A DNA stretch of 7,218 bases from positions 1-7,218 of the forward strand of contig JAFQVE010000086.1 of the NCBI GenBank assembly GCA_017408185.1, given 5' to 3'. The notes below the pieces were generated by a model that saw nothing but the letters and a program-made list of their open reading frames with translations, was not told where the DNA came from and ran no database searches. This stretch comes from Oscillospiraceae bacterium (GTDB taxonomy: Bacteria > Bacillota_A > Clostridia > Oscillospirales > JAAYXM01). Made by a program: the position numbers and the translations under genes. Positions 1 through 6,900 of the stretch are shown here, piece by piece; the stretch's first letter is position 1; every line of letters begins with the position of its first letter.

Positions 1-14
1 ATAAAAAGAGAACG

Positions 15-23
15 AAAGGAGAA
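15..23 (+). promoter_or_regulatory. Ribosome binding site of the giant SLH lyase-like gene
   Basis: A purine-rich AAAGGAGAA stretch with an AGGAG core at 17-21 lies 6 nt before the ATG at 28. It is a near-ideal Shine-Dalgarno match and fixes the start codon, which is directly followed by a signal-peptide sequence. Only 27 bases precede the gene, so its promoter lies outside the window. Confidence 0.9.
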
Positions 24-27
24 GTGT

Positions 28-99
28 ATGAAAAGAATAGTATCTTTTATCTTGGCACTTGCAATGGCGATATCTCTTCTTCCGGCAATGTCATTCGCT
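28..99 (+). other. Signal peptide coding segment
   Basis: Residues 1-24 have a basic start (K2, R3), a hydrophobic core rich in Ile, Leu, Ala and Met (residues 4-21), and a small-residue cleavage motif S22-F23-A24 before A25-E26-E27. Cleavage after A25 is also possible. There is no lipobox cysteine, so this is a Sec/signal peptidase I substrate rather than a lipoprotein. It agrees with the surface role implied by the C-terminal SLH domains. Confidence 0.93.
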
Positions 100-3000
100 G
101 CGGAAGAGGGTGAAATAATCACATATAGCCTTGTGCCGAATGGAGAAACGGATAAAGGAAAAACCATTGATGCTTTTGATTATACATCCACAAATAATAT
201 GTGGGAATATTTCGGAGCATCCAACAATGTGGAAACAATAACCGGGTATGACAGCAGATGTGGATACTATCTGAAGGTTTCCGGTGCTGTCGGCACATGG
301 GTTGCAATTAAAATAAACATTGCCGATGCCGGAAAGTATAATGTTGCATATAACTATAGCGGAACAAACGGAAATGGTACAAACTATCCTGGTAAGGGTA
401 GTGTGCATATTTTCCCGGGAGATACGGCTTTTACGGCGATTTCGGCATTGCTTGAAGCAAAAAGCGAGCTTGCATATTCCGAGCCAACAAGAATGACAAG
501 CAATTATAAGACCGGAAGCATTCCCCTGACAACGAGGGGGTCATCTGCCGATATCGAGCTTGCAAGCGGTGAATATGTTGTCGTGTTTAAGATAGACTCT
601 GCTGATGTTACAAACGATTGGAACATCGGCAGAATTTACCCGCTAAGTCTTGCTTTCAAGCTTGTTGAAAAAGCGGCGCTGAGAAAGTACAAGCTTGTTC
701 CGGAAAAGGTTATTCTGTCAGCCGATGAAAAAACGTCGCTTTCGCTTGTTGCGCCCGACGGAGAAACGGTAGACGCATTTGAGATAAAAGAAATCTCAAC
801 CTCGGACGAAAGCATTGCAACGGTTGACGGCGCTGAAATAACTGCAGTGGGATCATCCTTTGGCAGAACGAAAATCTCAGCTACCGTAGTTGTGAGCGGT
901 AAGGAAAAAGTGGCAGAAGGCTATGTTCGCGTGGTTAACACAAATGACTCCGGCGAGCGCATAACCCACGCGCTTGACACCCGCTTCGCAAATGACTCCG
1001 GCGAAATATGGGAGAACCCTTCTTATGCTAAATATCCAGATCATTACACAAGTGTAAGCCGCGGAAGAAACGACATTGCAGGCATTGACCCCGGCGACGG
1101 TATCACAGCAGATTATACCGACGGTTGGAGCTTTTACGGCTATGATGAAGATGTTAAGAAAGCTGAGATGACCTTCCATCAGTCAAGCGGAAACTTCTTC
1201 AGAACAGGAATAGGTGCGGGGCAGTGGCTTGCATTGAAGTTGAATATCCCGAAAACCGGGCATTACCGCGCTATGCTCAATCACATTGCATATAACGCGC
1301 TCGGCAATGGCACTGCATATCTTATCCCAATTCCGGACGAGAGCGAAACCGTAGAAGAATATATGAACGAAGCATATAAGCTTGGGGATTTCTCTTGTTA
1401 TGATGAAAACATAACTGCTTGGAATGTAGAGGGAGCGGCAAAAAGTACATATCTCGGTGAGGGATATGCCGATAAGGCGGGAGAGCATCTCCTCGTCATA
1501 GAAAACACCGGCGGAAAGAGCCTTCTGTTTATAAATGATATCATCCTCAGTGGAGAAAATCCGATTACCGGGGTAAGCGCTTCTTTTGAAAAAGCAATTT
1601 CTGTCGGGGATACCGTGCAGCTCGGAAAGGACATAATTACATGGGAAAACGCAAACTCGGAGTATATTGACAATTATGCAGTAACCTACGCGAATTCTGC
1701 ACCTGAAGTGCTCAGTGTATCGGACGGCGGAAAGGTAACAGCAATCGCTCCGGGAACAGGAACAGTAAGCATAAACGTTGTTTGGGGAGACTACAGCATT
1801 ACGGAGAATTGTACGATAGTTGTAGGATCGGGGAAAACACGCCGAAGCTACTATACCGATGAAAAGGTTAAGAACCTGAAAAATAATATTGCAAGATATG
1901 AGTGGGCACAGGATGAGCGGGATGCTTATGTGGAAGAGGCAGATAAGCTTCTTTTACAGGGAGTAGACAAGCTCTATAATATGATAACCACGCAAGAGCT
2001 TCCGCGCGCGTCAACGGTAGCATATCGTTTTAATGACAATGGTCAATATACCTGCGTCTATTGCGATAAAGACTTGTATACCGCCTACGGCGCACGTCCG
2101 TGGGATATGGATGTTTTTGCACGCCCGTGGAAGATACAGTGTCCGGAGTGTAAACGCCTGTTCCCTTCGAACGATTTTGCTAAGTTATATGAACTCGGAA
2201 TTGATGAACACGGAAACTATCGCTTTGCACTTGCTTTGCAACGACACCACGAGAAGTTCGTCTGCAAGAACGGTGAAAACTGCGAATGCTCTGCACCTCA
2301 GAGCGAGAGAGGAAGCGACGCGTGGAACGCATATTACGGCTACGGAGTAGAAGGTGGATATCTTTATAACAACACTTACGGAGAAAAAAACGACCCGCTT
2401 TTTGCGGTGGACGACGGCTGGGGATATGAGTATACATACACCTACACCAATGCAGACGGAACGCCGGTGCTTAACGCGGACGGCTCAGTGAAAACCGAAG
2501 CCCGTTGTAAGCCTTTTATCGGTTTTTATAATATGTGGGGACTTTGGGAATCGGAAATTCAATCGTGGATAAAAAACCTTTCAATGGCATATCTGTATAC
2601 GGATGATGCAAAATACGGCCGTGCGGCAGCGATACTCATCGACCGTATTGCAGATATTTATCCGGATTTTGATACAACCGAGTGCGGAGCGAAATTTCTT
2701 GTAAACGATGGAAACACGATAAAATGGAAAAACGGAACAACAAGCGGAGAAAGCCGCGGAAAGATTATGGGAAGGCTTCATGATAATGAGCTTGTGAATG
2801 TTGTGTCGCTCGGATATGATGCAATCTTTCCTATTCTTGCAGATAGTGAGGTCCTTTCATATCTTTCCGGAAAAGCGGGCAAATACAATATGGAAAACCG
2901 GAAGCAAAGCTCGGTGGATATATCCCGGAATTTTGAAAACAATTTCCTGCGCGAGGCTCATAAGTGCTTCCTCGATTACCGTATAAGCGGCAACTTCGGT

Positions 3001-6000
3001 GTGCCGGAAAAGGCTCATTTGATAACTGCTGTTGTACTCGATACTCTTCCGGAAACGGAGGAATGGATCAACTGGGTTTTCCAATCGGGATACCGTAAAA
3101 GTATTTATGAATACACCGGCGGAAATGTTTATTCCCAGCTTATAAGCGTCGGAAAGGTTGACCGCGACGGTCACGGCAATGAGGCCGCTCCAGGATACAA
3201 CGGTGGCTGGATAACTAATATGATATCCCTTGCAGACATTCTCAACAGCTATGACAAGGTCGGTGGAACTGACCTTTATGAGCATCCTAAAATGTTAAGA
3301 ATGCTTACATCTGAGCTTGATATCATCTGCGTATCAACGACTGCACCGAATATCGGCGACCATGACCGTATGGGACGTCATCTTCCGGGAACGAATGTTG
3401 ATGCTCTGCTCACTGCTTACAATGTTATCGAAGACGAGGAAACACGAGAAAATATAGCCCGTGCAATTTATTTGCAGAACGGCAAGAAAACCGATAACAT
3501 TCACAGCAGTATATTTGATGCAGAGCCGGAGGCGGCTGTTGAGACGATTGAAAAAATTGTGGCTGACGGAGATCTCGCACTGAAGCTTGGAAGCCGTGCT
3601 TTGGGCGGCTACGGAATATCAATTCTCCGCGCGGGAGATTGGCATATTCCCAATGATGCATCCAATAACGTGAACACTCAGCGTGATTTTTATCTCTGGT
3701 ACGGACAGACAGGCGGGCACGGGAATTACGATAAGCTCAACCTTGGCTTCCATGCTTACGGTCTTGATGTCGGTGCAGATATCGGCGAAACGCATCTTAA
3801 GGATACCACAAATCCTCACCGTACCGAGATGTGCGGTGTAACCGTTTCCCACAACACAGTAACGGTAAATAACGCGAATCAGAAGTCAACACTCGATGGT
3901 GGTATAGCGCATTTTGACGATGCCGGCAGAGTAAAGGTTATGGATGCGGAAGCCTCTGAGGTATATGCAGAGCAGGGGGTAGAGGAATACAAAAGAACAC
4001 TCGTTATGGTGGATGCGAATGATGATATCTCCTATGGAGTTGACTTCTTCCACATCCTCGGCGGTGAAGATCACTTGTATTCTTTCCATTCGCTTGCGAC
4101 AGAAGCAGAACTCTCCGGTAATGTGTCGGTGCAGAGCCAGAAGGATGATACCGGAAGCTACATAGGCTCATATCAGGGCATAGACAAAGCGTGGGGAGGA
4201 AGCACCGTTAATGACGACAGCGACGGGCTTGGAACCTATAGCTGGTTCGGTGAGGTTGACCGTGCAACTGAGCCGGAAAATGCGGATGTGTTCAGTATGG
4301 ACTATAAGATAGTTGATAATGACAAGGTTCTGCAACCGGCACAGAGAAATCTGCACGTTCGCCTTACGATGCTCAATTCCTTTAAGCTTGATGAGATAAC
4401 AACAACCTCAGGTATCCCGCCTCAGGTATATAATGCGCTTCCAAAGGTTCGCTTCCTGTTTGCCCGTCATACGGGAGAAAAAGACGGAGCAGGTGACAGT
4501 GGGAAGCTTGAGTCTCTCTTTACTTCGGTTATAGAGCCTTATAACAAGGACAGATATATTGAAAGCATTGAGAAGGTGAATGTTACCCGTGCAGACGGCG
4601 AAGCGTTCACAATGGATGAAGCGAAAGCCGTTAAGGTAACGCTTACAAACGGACGTGTTGACTACATCGTATATGCAAAGGATAAAACAATTCCGTATAA
4701 GGTGCATTACACCACGGCACAAGGTGAAGAAGCCTTCGACTTCTGCGGATTTGTCGGCGTTGTTTCAATGGTGAATGATAAGATTACATATACGTATGTA
4801 AACGACGGAACAACAATTGCCGATAAAACAGGTCTTGTTGCGGCACATAACGGTGAGGTCACCGGCTTCCAACGCGACCTTTCTACAAATAACTGGATGG
4901 ATATAGATTTCGGTGGAGACATAGCATATGAAAGCCTTGTGGGAAGATATGTATATGTTGACAACGGACTTTCCGACAACGCTGCATACCGGATAGAGGG
5001 TGCCGCGCCGTCAACAGAAAATGAGGGAAGCATCCGTCTTTCTCTCGGTAACACAACGCTCATAACCGGATATGTTGACGACTATGACTTTGACAAGGGT
5101 TACAACTACAATATAAAAGTTACTGACAAAGCACGCATTCCGTTGAGCTATGTCGATGATAACGCACCGGTCATAGAACCGGTAATCGACAGCCTTACCA
5201 CATCGGCGGGAAGCTCGATAAAGGTTGGTATAACTGCAACGGCAGAAAGCAGCGTGACCTACAGAGCGGTAAAGCTTCCCCGCGGTGCAAGCTTAAATTC
5301 CGCAACGGGCGTTGTAACGTGGAAGCCCGATGACAGCCAGGTTGGAGAAAACCTATTTATGATTGACGTGACGGATGAAGAGGGAAGAGTAAGCCGAACA
5401 AACTTTACTGTAACGGTCTACGGTAAGACAACCGGAAGTACATCTTCTGACAAAACCGAAACTCCGTCAACAGACACGTCCGCCGGTGGCGGCGGTGGGG
5501 GTGCCGCCGCACCGTTCGATAAACCGGACGACATAGAAACGGATGACAATCAAACCAACAACGGCGGTGAAAGCGGAGAAACAGGAGAAAAAACTGATAA
5601 TACGGGCACGGGAAATGGAGCTCTCCGCTTCACCGATCTTACAAGTCATGCATGGGCAGAGGATGCGATAAACGCACTTGCAGAAGCCGGAATAATAAAG
5701 GGAACGTCTGCAAGTACATATTCGCCGGCGGCTAATATCACCCGAGCAGACTTTGCACTGCTGCTTGTACGTGCATTTAAGCTTGAGAGCGACAATGCAG
5801 AGAACTTTGCAGATGTATCGGCAAGTGACTACTTTGCACAAGAGCTTGCAATTGCGCGCAACACCGGAATAGTCAGTGGTATAGGTGAAAATAAATTCGC
5901 CCCGCGTAACACAATCACCCGCCAGGATATGATGGTAATCGTCTACAGGGCATTGCAGAAAACAGGTGGAGGATCCGGCGTTTACGACGAACCGCAATAT

Positions 6001-6162
6001 GAAGATTACGCAACCGTTGCGGAATACGCAAAACCCGCCGTCACCGCCCTCATCGGCACAGGCATTGTCAACGGAAAGAGTGGTCTTATCGCACCAACAG
6101 ACTACACGACACGTGCAGAGGTCGCTGTCCTTCTTAAGAGAATATTGGATTATATAAAATAA
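28..6162 (+). CDS. SLH-anchored heparinase II/III-family polysaccharide lyase-like protein
   Basis: This is a complete exported protein of 2044 residues, probably an extracellular polysaccharide lyase fixed to the cell wall. Residues 1-24 form a Sec signal peptide (MKR, hydrophobic core, S-F-A cleavage site). Two repeated units follow, each a carbohydrate-binding-like beta module plus a Big2-like Ig domain (about 26-303 and 310-600). Residues about 605-1180 are mostly helical, as expected for the (alpha/alpha) toroid of the superfamily, with cysteine pairs at 676/679 and 705/708. Residues about 1185-1600 match the heparinase II/III beta-sandwich: GGHGNYDKLNLG at 1229-1240 and SHNTV at 1274-1278. 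A He_PIG-type domain (about 1713-1798), a low-complexity linker and three SLH domains end the protein. Candidate catalytic residues are Y1057 and H1231. The substrate is unknown; glycosaminoglycans, pectin-like or other uronic acid polymers are possible. The superfamily call is firm; lyase activity is inferred. Confidence 0.9.
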   Translation: MKRIVSFILALAMAISLLPAMSFAAEEGEIITYSLVPNGETDKGKTIDAFDYTSTNNMWEYFGASNNVETITGYDSRCGYYLKVSGAVGTWVAIKINIADAGKYNVAYNYSGTNGNGTNYPGKGSVHIFPGDTAFTAISALLEAKSELAYSEPTRMTSNYKTGSIPLTTRGSSADIELASGEYVVVFKIDSADVTNDWNIGRIYPLSLAFKLVEKAALRKYKLVPEKVILSADEKTSLSLVAPDGETVDAFEIKEISTSDESIATVDGAEITAVGSSFGRTKISATVVVSGKEKVAEGYVRVVNTNDSGERITHALDTRFANDSGEIWENPSYAKYPDHYTSVSRGRNDIAGIDPGDGITADYTDGWSFYGYDEDVKKAEMTFHQSSGNFFRTGIGAGQWLALKLNIPKTGHYRAMLNHIAYNALGNGTAYLIPIPDESETVEEYMNEAYKLGDFSCYDENITAWNVEGAAKSTYLGEGYADKAGEHLLVIENTGGKSLLFINDIILSGENPITGVSASFEKAISVGDTVQLGKDIITWENANSEYIDNYAVTYANSAPEVLSVSDGGKVTAIAPGTGTVSINVVWGDYSITENCTIVVGSGKTRRSYYTDEKVKNLKNNIARYEWAQDERDAYVEEADKLLLQGVDKLYNMITTQELPRASTVAYRFNDNGQYTCVYCDKDLYTAYGARPWDMDVFARPWKIQCPECKRLFPSNDFAKLYELGIDEHGNYRFALALQRHHEKFVCKNGENCECSAPQSERGSDAWNAYYGYGVEGGYLYNNTYGEKNDPLFAVDDGWGYEYTYTYTNADGTPVLNADGSVKTEARCKPFIGFYNMWGLWESEIQSWIKNLSMAYLYTDDAKYGRAAAILIDRIADIYPDFDTTECGAKFLVNDGNTIKWKNGTTSGESRGKIMGRLHDNELVNVVSLGYDAIFPILADSEVLSYLSGKAGKYNMENRKQSSVDISRNFENNFLREAHKCFLDYRISGNFGVPEKAHLITAVVLDTLPETEEWINWVFQSGYRKSIYEYTGGNVYSQLISVGKVDRDGHGNEAAPGYNGGWITNMISLADILNSYDKVGGTDLYEHPKMLRMLTSELDIICVSTTAPNIGDHDRMGRHLPGTNVDALLTAYNVIEDEETRENIARAIYLQNGKKTDNIHSSIFDAEPEAAVETIEKIVADGDLALKLGSRALGGYGISILRAGDWHIPNDASNNVNTQRDFYLWYGQTGGHGNYDKLNLGFHAYGLDVGADIGETHLKDTTNPHRTEMCGVTVSHNTVTVNNANQKSTLDGGIAHFDDAGRVKVMDAEASEVYAEQGVEEYKRTLVMVDANDDISYGVDFFHILGGEDHLYSFHSLATEAELSGNVSVQSQKDDTGSYIGSYQGIDKAWGGSTVNDDSDGLGTYSWFGEVDRATEPENADVFSMDYKIVDNDKVLQPAQRNLHVRLTMLNSFKLDEITTTSGIPPQVYNALPKVRFLFARHTGEKDGAGDSGKLESLFTSVIEPYNKDRYIESIEKVNVTRADGEAFTMDEAKAVKVTLTNGRVDYIVYAKDKTIPYKVHYTTAQGEEAFDFCGFVGVVSMVNDKITYTYVNDGTTIADKTGLVAAHNGEVTGFQRDLSTNNWMDIDFGGDIAYESLVGRYVYVDNGLSDNAAYRIEGAAPSTENEGSIRLSLGNTTLITGYVDDYDFDKGYNYNIKVTDKARIPLSYVDDNAPVIEPVIDSLTTSAGSSIKVGITATAESSVTYRAVKLPRGASLNSATGVVTWKPDDSQVGENLFMIDVTDEEGRVSRTNFTVTVYGKTTGSTSSDKTETPSTDTSAGGGGGGAAAPFDKPDDIETDDNQTNNGGESGETGEKTDNTGTGNGALRFTDLTSHAWAEDAINALAEAGIIKGTSASTYSPAANITRADFALLLVRAFKLESDNAENFADVSASDYFAQELAIARNTGIVSGIGENKFAPRNTITRQDMMVIVYRALQKTGGGSGVYDEPQYEDYATVAEYAKPAVTALIGTGIVNGKSGLIAPTDYTTRAEVAVLLKRILDYIK
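103..1827 (+). repeat. Two tandem [carbohydrate-binding-like module + Big2-like] units
   Basis: The N-terminal 600 residues contain a diverged duplication, visible only at protein level. Unit 1 (residues about 26-303) and unit 2 (about 310-600) keep the same landmarks at a near-constant offset of 308-311 residues: an aromatic W-x-F/Y-G cluster (W59 and W367), W-V/L-A-I/L-K-I/L-N-I (W91 and W400), G-K/H-Y (Y104 and Y413), and N-G-T (116-118 and 427-429). Each beta module is followed by an Ig-like domain with Big2 character; the second has the typical S-V-S-D-G-G-K-V-T-A-I-A-P-G-T-G pattern at about 563-578. The conserved aromatics suggest sugar binding. That function is inferred, and no CBM family number is assigned. 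Confidence 0.75.
1840..4827 (+). other. Catalytic region: helical toroid plus heparinase II/III beta-sandwich
   Basis: Residues about 605-1600 resemble large heparinase II/III-like proteins. They open with a helical segment beginning RSYYTDEKVKNLKNNIARYEW and ending in a L-P-R motif at 658-660. Residues 1047-1061 carry DGHGNEAAPGYNGGW, a glycine-rich loop whose H1049, E1052 and Y1057 are placed like the active-site loop of PL12/PL21-type lyases. The beta-sandwich starts near 1185; it holds H1231, D1235, D1251 and H1275, then the R-T-L-V-M-V-D and V-D-F-F-H-I-L-G-G-E-D-H strands near 1323-1349 that are usual in this fold. In characterised members a Tyr and a His act as base and acid on uronic acid-containing chains. 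Assigning individual catalytic residues here is inference from motif position. Confidence 0.8.
2053..2289 (+). other. Cysteine-rich putative zinc-ribbon-like insertion in the toroid domain
   Basis: Two CxxC pairs (C676/C679 and C705/C708), 25 residues apart, have the look of a zinc ribbon; the second is followed by F-P-S-N-D-F. Three further cysteines come 38-46 residues later (C746, C752, C754). The rest of this 2044-residue protein has few, scattered cysteines, so clustering of seven within 79 residues is notable. Structural metal binding is the simplest reading. Disulfides are an alternative for an exported protein. Confidence 0.6.
5164..5421 (+). other. Putative Ig (He_PIG-type) domain
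   Basis: Residues about 1713-1798 begin with N-A-P-V-I and contain L-P-R-G-A-S-L-N-S-A-T-G-V-V-T-W-K-P, then a G-E-N-L-F-M-I-D-V-T-D strand, the standard pattern of the bacterial putative Ig / cadherin-like domain. It probably acts as a rigid spacer between the catalytic part and the wall-binding end. Confidence 0.85.
5425..5622 (+). other. Low-complexity linker before the SLH domains
   Basis: Residues about 1800-1865 are rich in Thr, Ser, Gly, Asp, Glu and Asn and include a run of six glycines (1820-1825). Such flexible, acidic linkers commonly join surface enzymes to their SLH anchors. No repeat unit of fixed length is apparent. Confidence 0.85.
5626..6153 (+). other. Three SLH (S-layer homology) domains, C-terminal wall anchor
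   Basis: Three consecutive SLH repeats occupy residues about 1867-1918, 1926-1977 and 1989-2042. Each has the helix then G-I-I/V plus G pattern (AGIIKGTS, TGIVSGIG, TGIVNGKS) and the signature ITRAD (1904-1908), ITRQD (1963-1967) and TTRAE (2027-2031). SLH triplets bind secondary cell wall polymers, often pyruvylated, on the outside of Gram-positive cells. The protein ends 2 residues after the third domain, so the array is complete. The second domain has Q in place of A in the TRA(E/D) motif, a common tolerated change. Confidence 0.96.
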
Positions 6163-6179
6163 TTTGCTCTTTACACATC

Positions 6180-6225
6180 AAAGAACTCGTTATCCATTCA
6201 TTGAGAGTGGATAACGAGTTCTTTT
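6180..6225. terminator. Probable shared intrinsic terminator between convergent genes
   Basis: A near-perfect inverted repeat joins 6180-6199 to 6205-6224 with a 5-nt loop (6200-6204). Twenty pairs form, the only irregularity being a T/G that is a G-U wobble in plus-strand RNA. On the plus strand the stem runs into TTCTTTT (6219-6225), a fair U-tract for ending the giant surface-protein transcript, whose stop lies 17 nt before it. Read on the minus strand the tail is TTCTTT followed by GATG, a weaker match, but it could also stop the HAD transcript. The HAD stop codon (6198-6200) and its last codons lie inside the hairpin. Confidence 0.87.
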
Positions 6226-6887
6226 AAATCGTGAATTTCATATGTGGGACAAATTTCTTCCGGATGTTCGTTAAATCCGGGATTATACCATATTGTATCA
6301 ATACCTGCGTTTATCCCGCCGAGGATATCGGAGGTTAGCGAGTCACCGATTACCACGGCGCGTGAGCGGTCAACGCAGCTTATCCTTTCAAAAACGCGGT
6401 CAAAATACTCTTTTTTTGGCTTCTGTATGCCGATAGCGGCAGCTGTAAAAATATCCTCAAAGAACGGGCGCAGCGGACTTCTCTCAAAGCGTCGAAGCTG
6501 AACGCTTTCCGTTCCGTTGGTTATTATATAAAGCTTGTGCGTTTTTGAAAGCGTGCGGCAAACATCAAAGGAATCGGGAAAAGGAGAGCATTGGTTTGAG
6601 AGTGCCTCGACGTAAAGCTCGTTTATTTCAGCGGGAGAAAGCTCCATGCCGGTAATTTCAGCAAAGCGGCGAAAACGCTCAACAAGAGGTCCGTCAGGAT
6701 GTTCAATTCCGCGCTCGAATTCCTTCCATATATCATCATTTATTTTTTTGTACAAAAGATATTGTTCGTCGGTTATTTTTTGACCGTACAGTGAAAAAGC
6801 TTCGAAAATTGCAGCTTTTTCGTGAACGCCATGGTCGTAGAGCGTATTGTCCGAATCAAAAAGAAGAATATCGTATTTTGAAAGCAT
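6198..6887 (-). CDS. yjjG: HAD-superfamily hydrolase, YjjG-type pyrimidine nucleotidase
   Basis: A complete cytoplasmic protein of 229 residues with all four HAD motifs: motif I F-D-S-D-N-T (nucleophile D11, acid/base D13), motif II I-I-T-N-G (T123), motif III lysine K156 in I-Q-K-P-K, and motif IV GDSLTSD (D182, D187). Residues about 18-100 form the helical cap of subfamily I HADs. The stretch GDSLTSDILGGINAGIDTIW and the following P-E-E-I-C-P-T-Y-E-I near the C-terminus closely resemble E. coli YjjG and B. subtilis YfnB. YjjG removes phosphate from non-canonical pyrimidine nucleoside monophosphates, a house-cleaning role. Length fits the family. The ATG is backed by an AGGAGA 7 nt upstream. 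It lies 12 nt after the rodA-like gene, so the two are probably co-transcribed. HAD membership is certain; exact substrate is inferred. Confidence 0.9.
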   Translation of the reverse strand: MLSKYDILLFDSDNTLYDHGVHEKAAIFEAFSLYGQKITDEQYLLYKKINDDIWKEFERGIEHPDGPLVERFRRFAEITGMELSPAEINELYVEALSNQCSPFPDSFDVCRTLSKTHKLYIITNGTESVQLRRFERSPLRPFFEDIFTAAAIGIQKPKKEYFDRVFERISCVDRSRAVVIGDSLTSDILGGINAGIDTIWYNPGFNEHPEEICPTYEIHDLKELVIHSQ

Positions 6888-6894
6888 ATAAAAA

Positions 6895-6900
6895 TCTCCT
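6895..6900 (-). promoter_or_regulatory. Ribosome binding site of the HAD gene, overlapping the upstream stop codon
   Basis: On the minus strand the sequence reads TGAGGAGATTTTTATATG. AGGAGA lies 7 nt before the ATG (6885-6887), and its first A is the last base of the TGA stop of the rodA-like gene (6900-6902). This arrangement favours translational coupling and fixes the HAD start. Confidence 0.88.

Noticed and set aside
1..27. Possible promoter before the giant gene
   Set aside because: Only 27 bases are available and they are taken up by the ribosome binding site; no -10/-35 pair can be supported.
2857..3285. Open frame of 142 codons on the minus strand under the catalytic region
   Set aside because: It is fully antisense to the lyase-like gene, its product has no recognisable motif, and the plus-strand frame is continuous and homologous to a known superfamily.
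4707..5063. Open frame of 118 codons on the minus strand under the beta-rich region
   Set aside because: The composition is Ser/Pro/Arg-rich as expected of a reverse-complement shadow, with no sign of an independent gene.
5467..5997. Open frame of 176 codons on the minus strand under the linker and SLH region
   Set aside because: It lies antisense to a well-supported coding region with recognisable SLH motifs. Its product is cysteine-rich, with no domain pattern and no convincing ribosome binding site noted. I read it as a chance shadow.
6244..6501. Open frame of 85 codons on the plus strand opposite the HAD gene
   Set aside because: It lies opposite HAD motifs II-IV, which are clearly coding on the minus strand; its product shows no family features.
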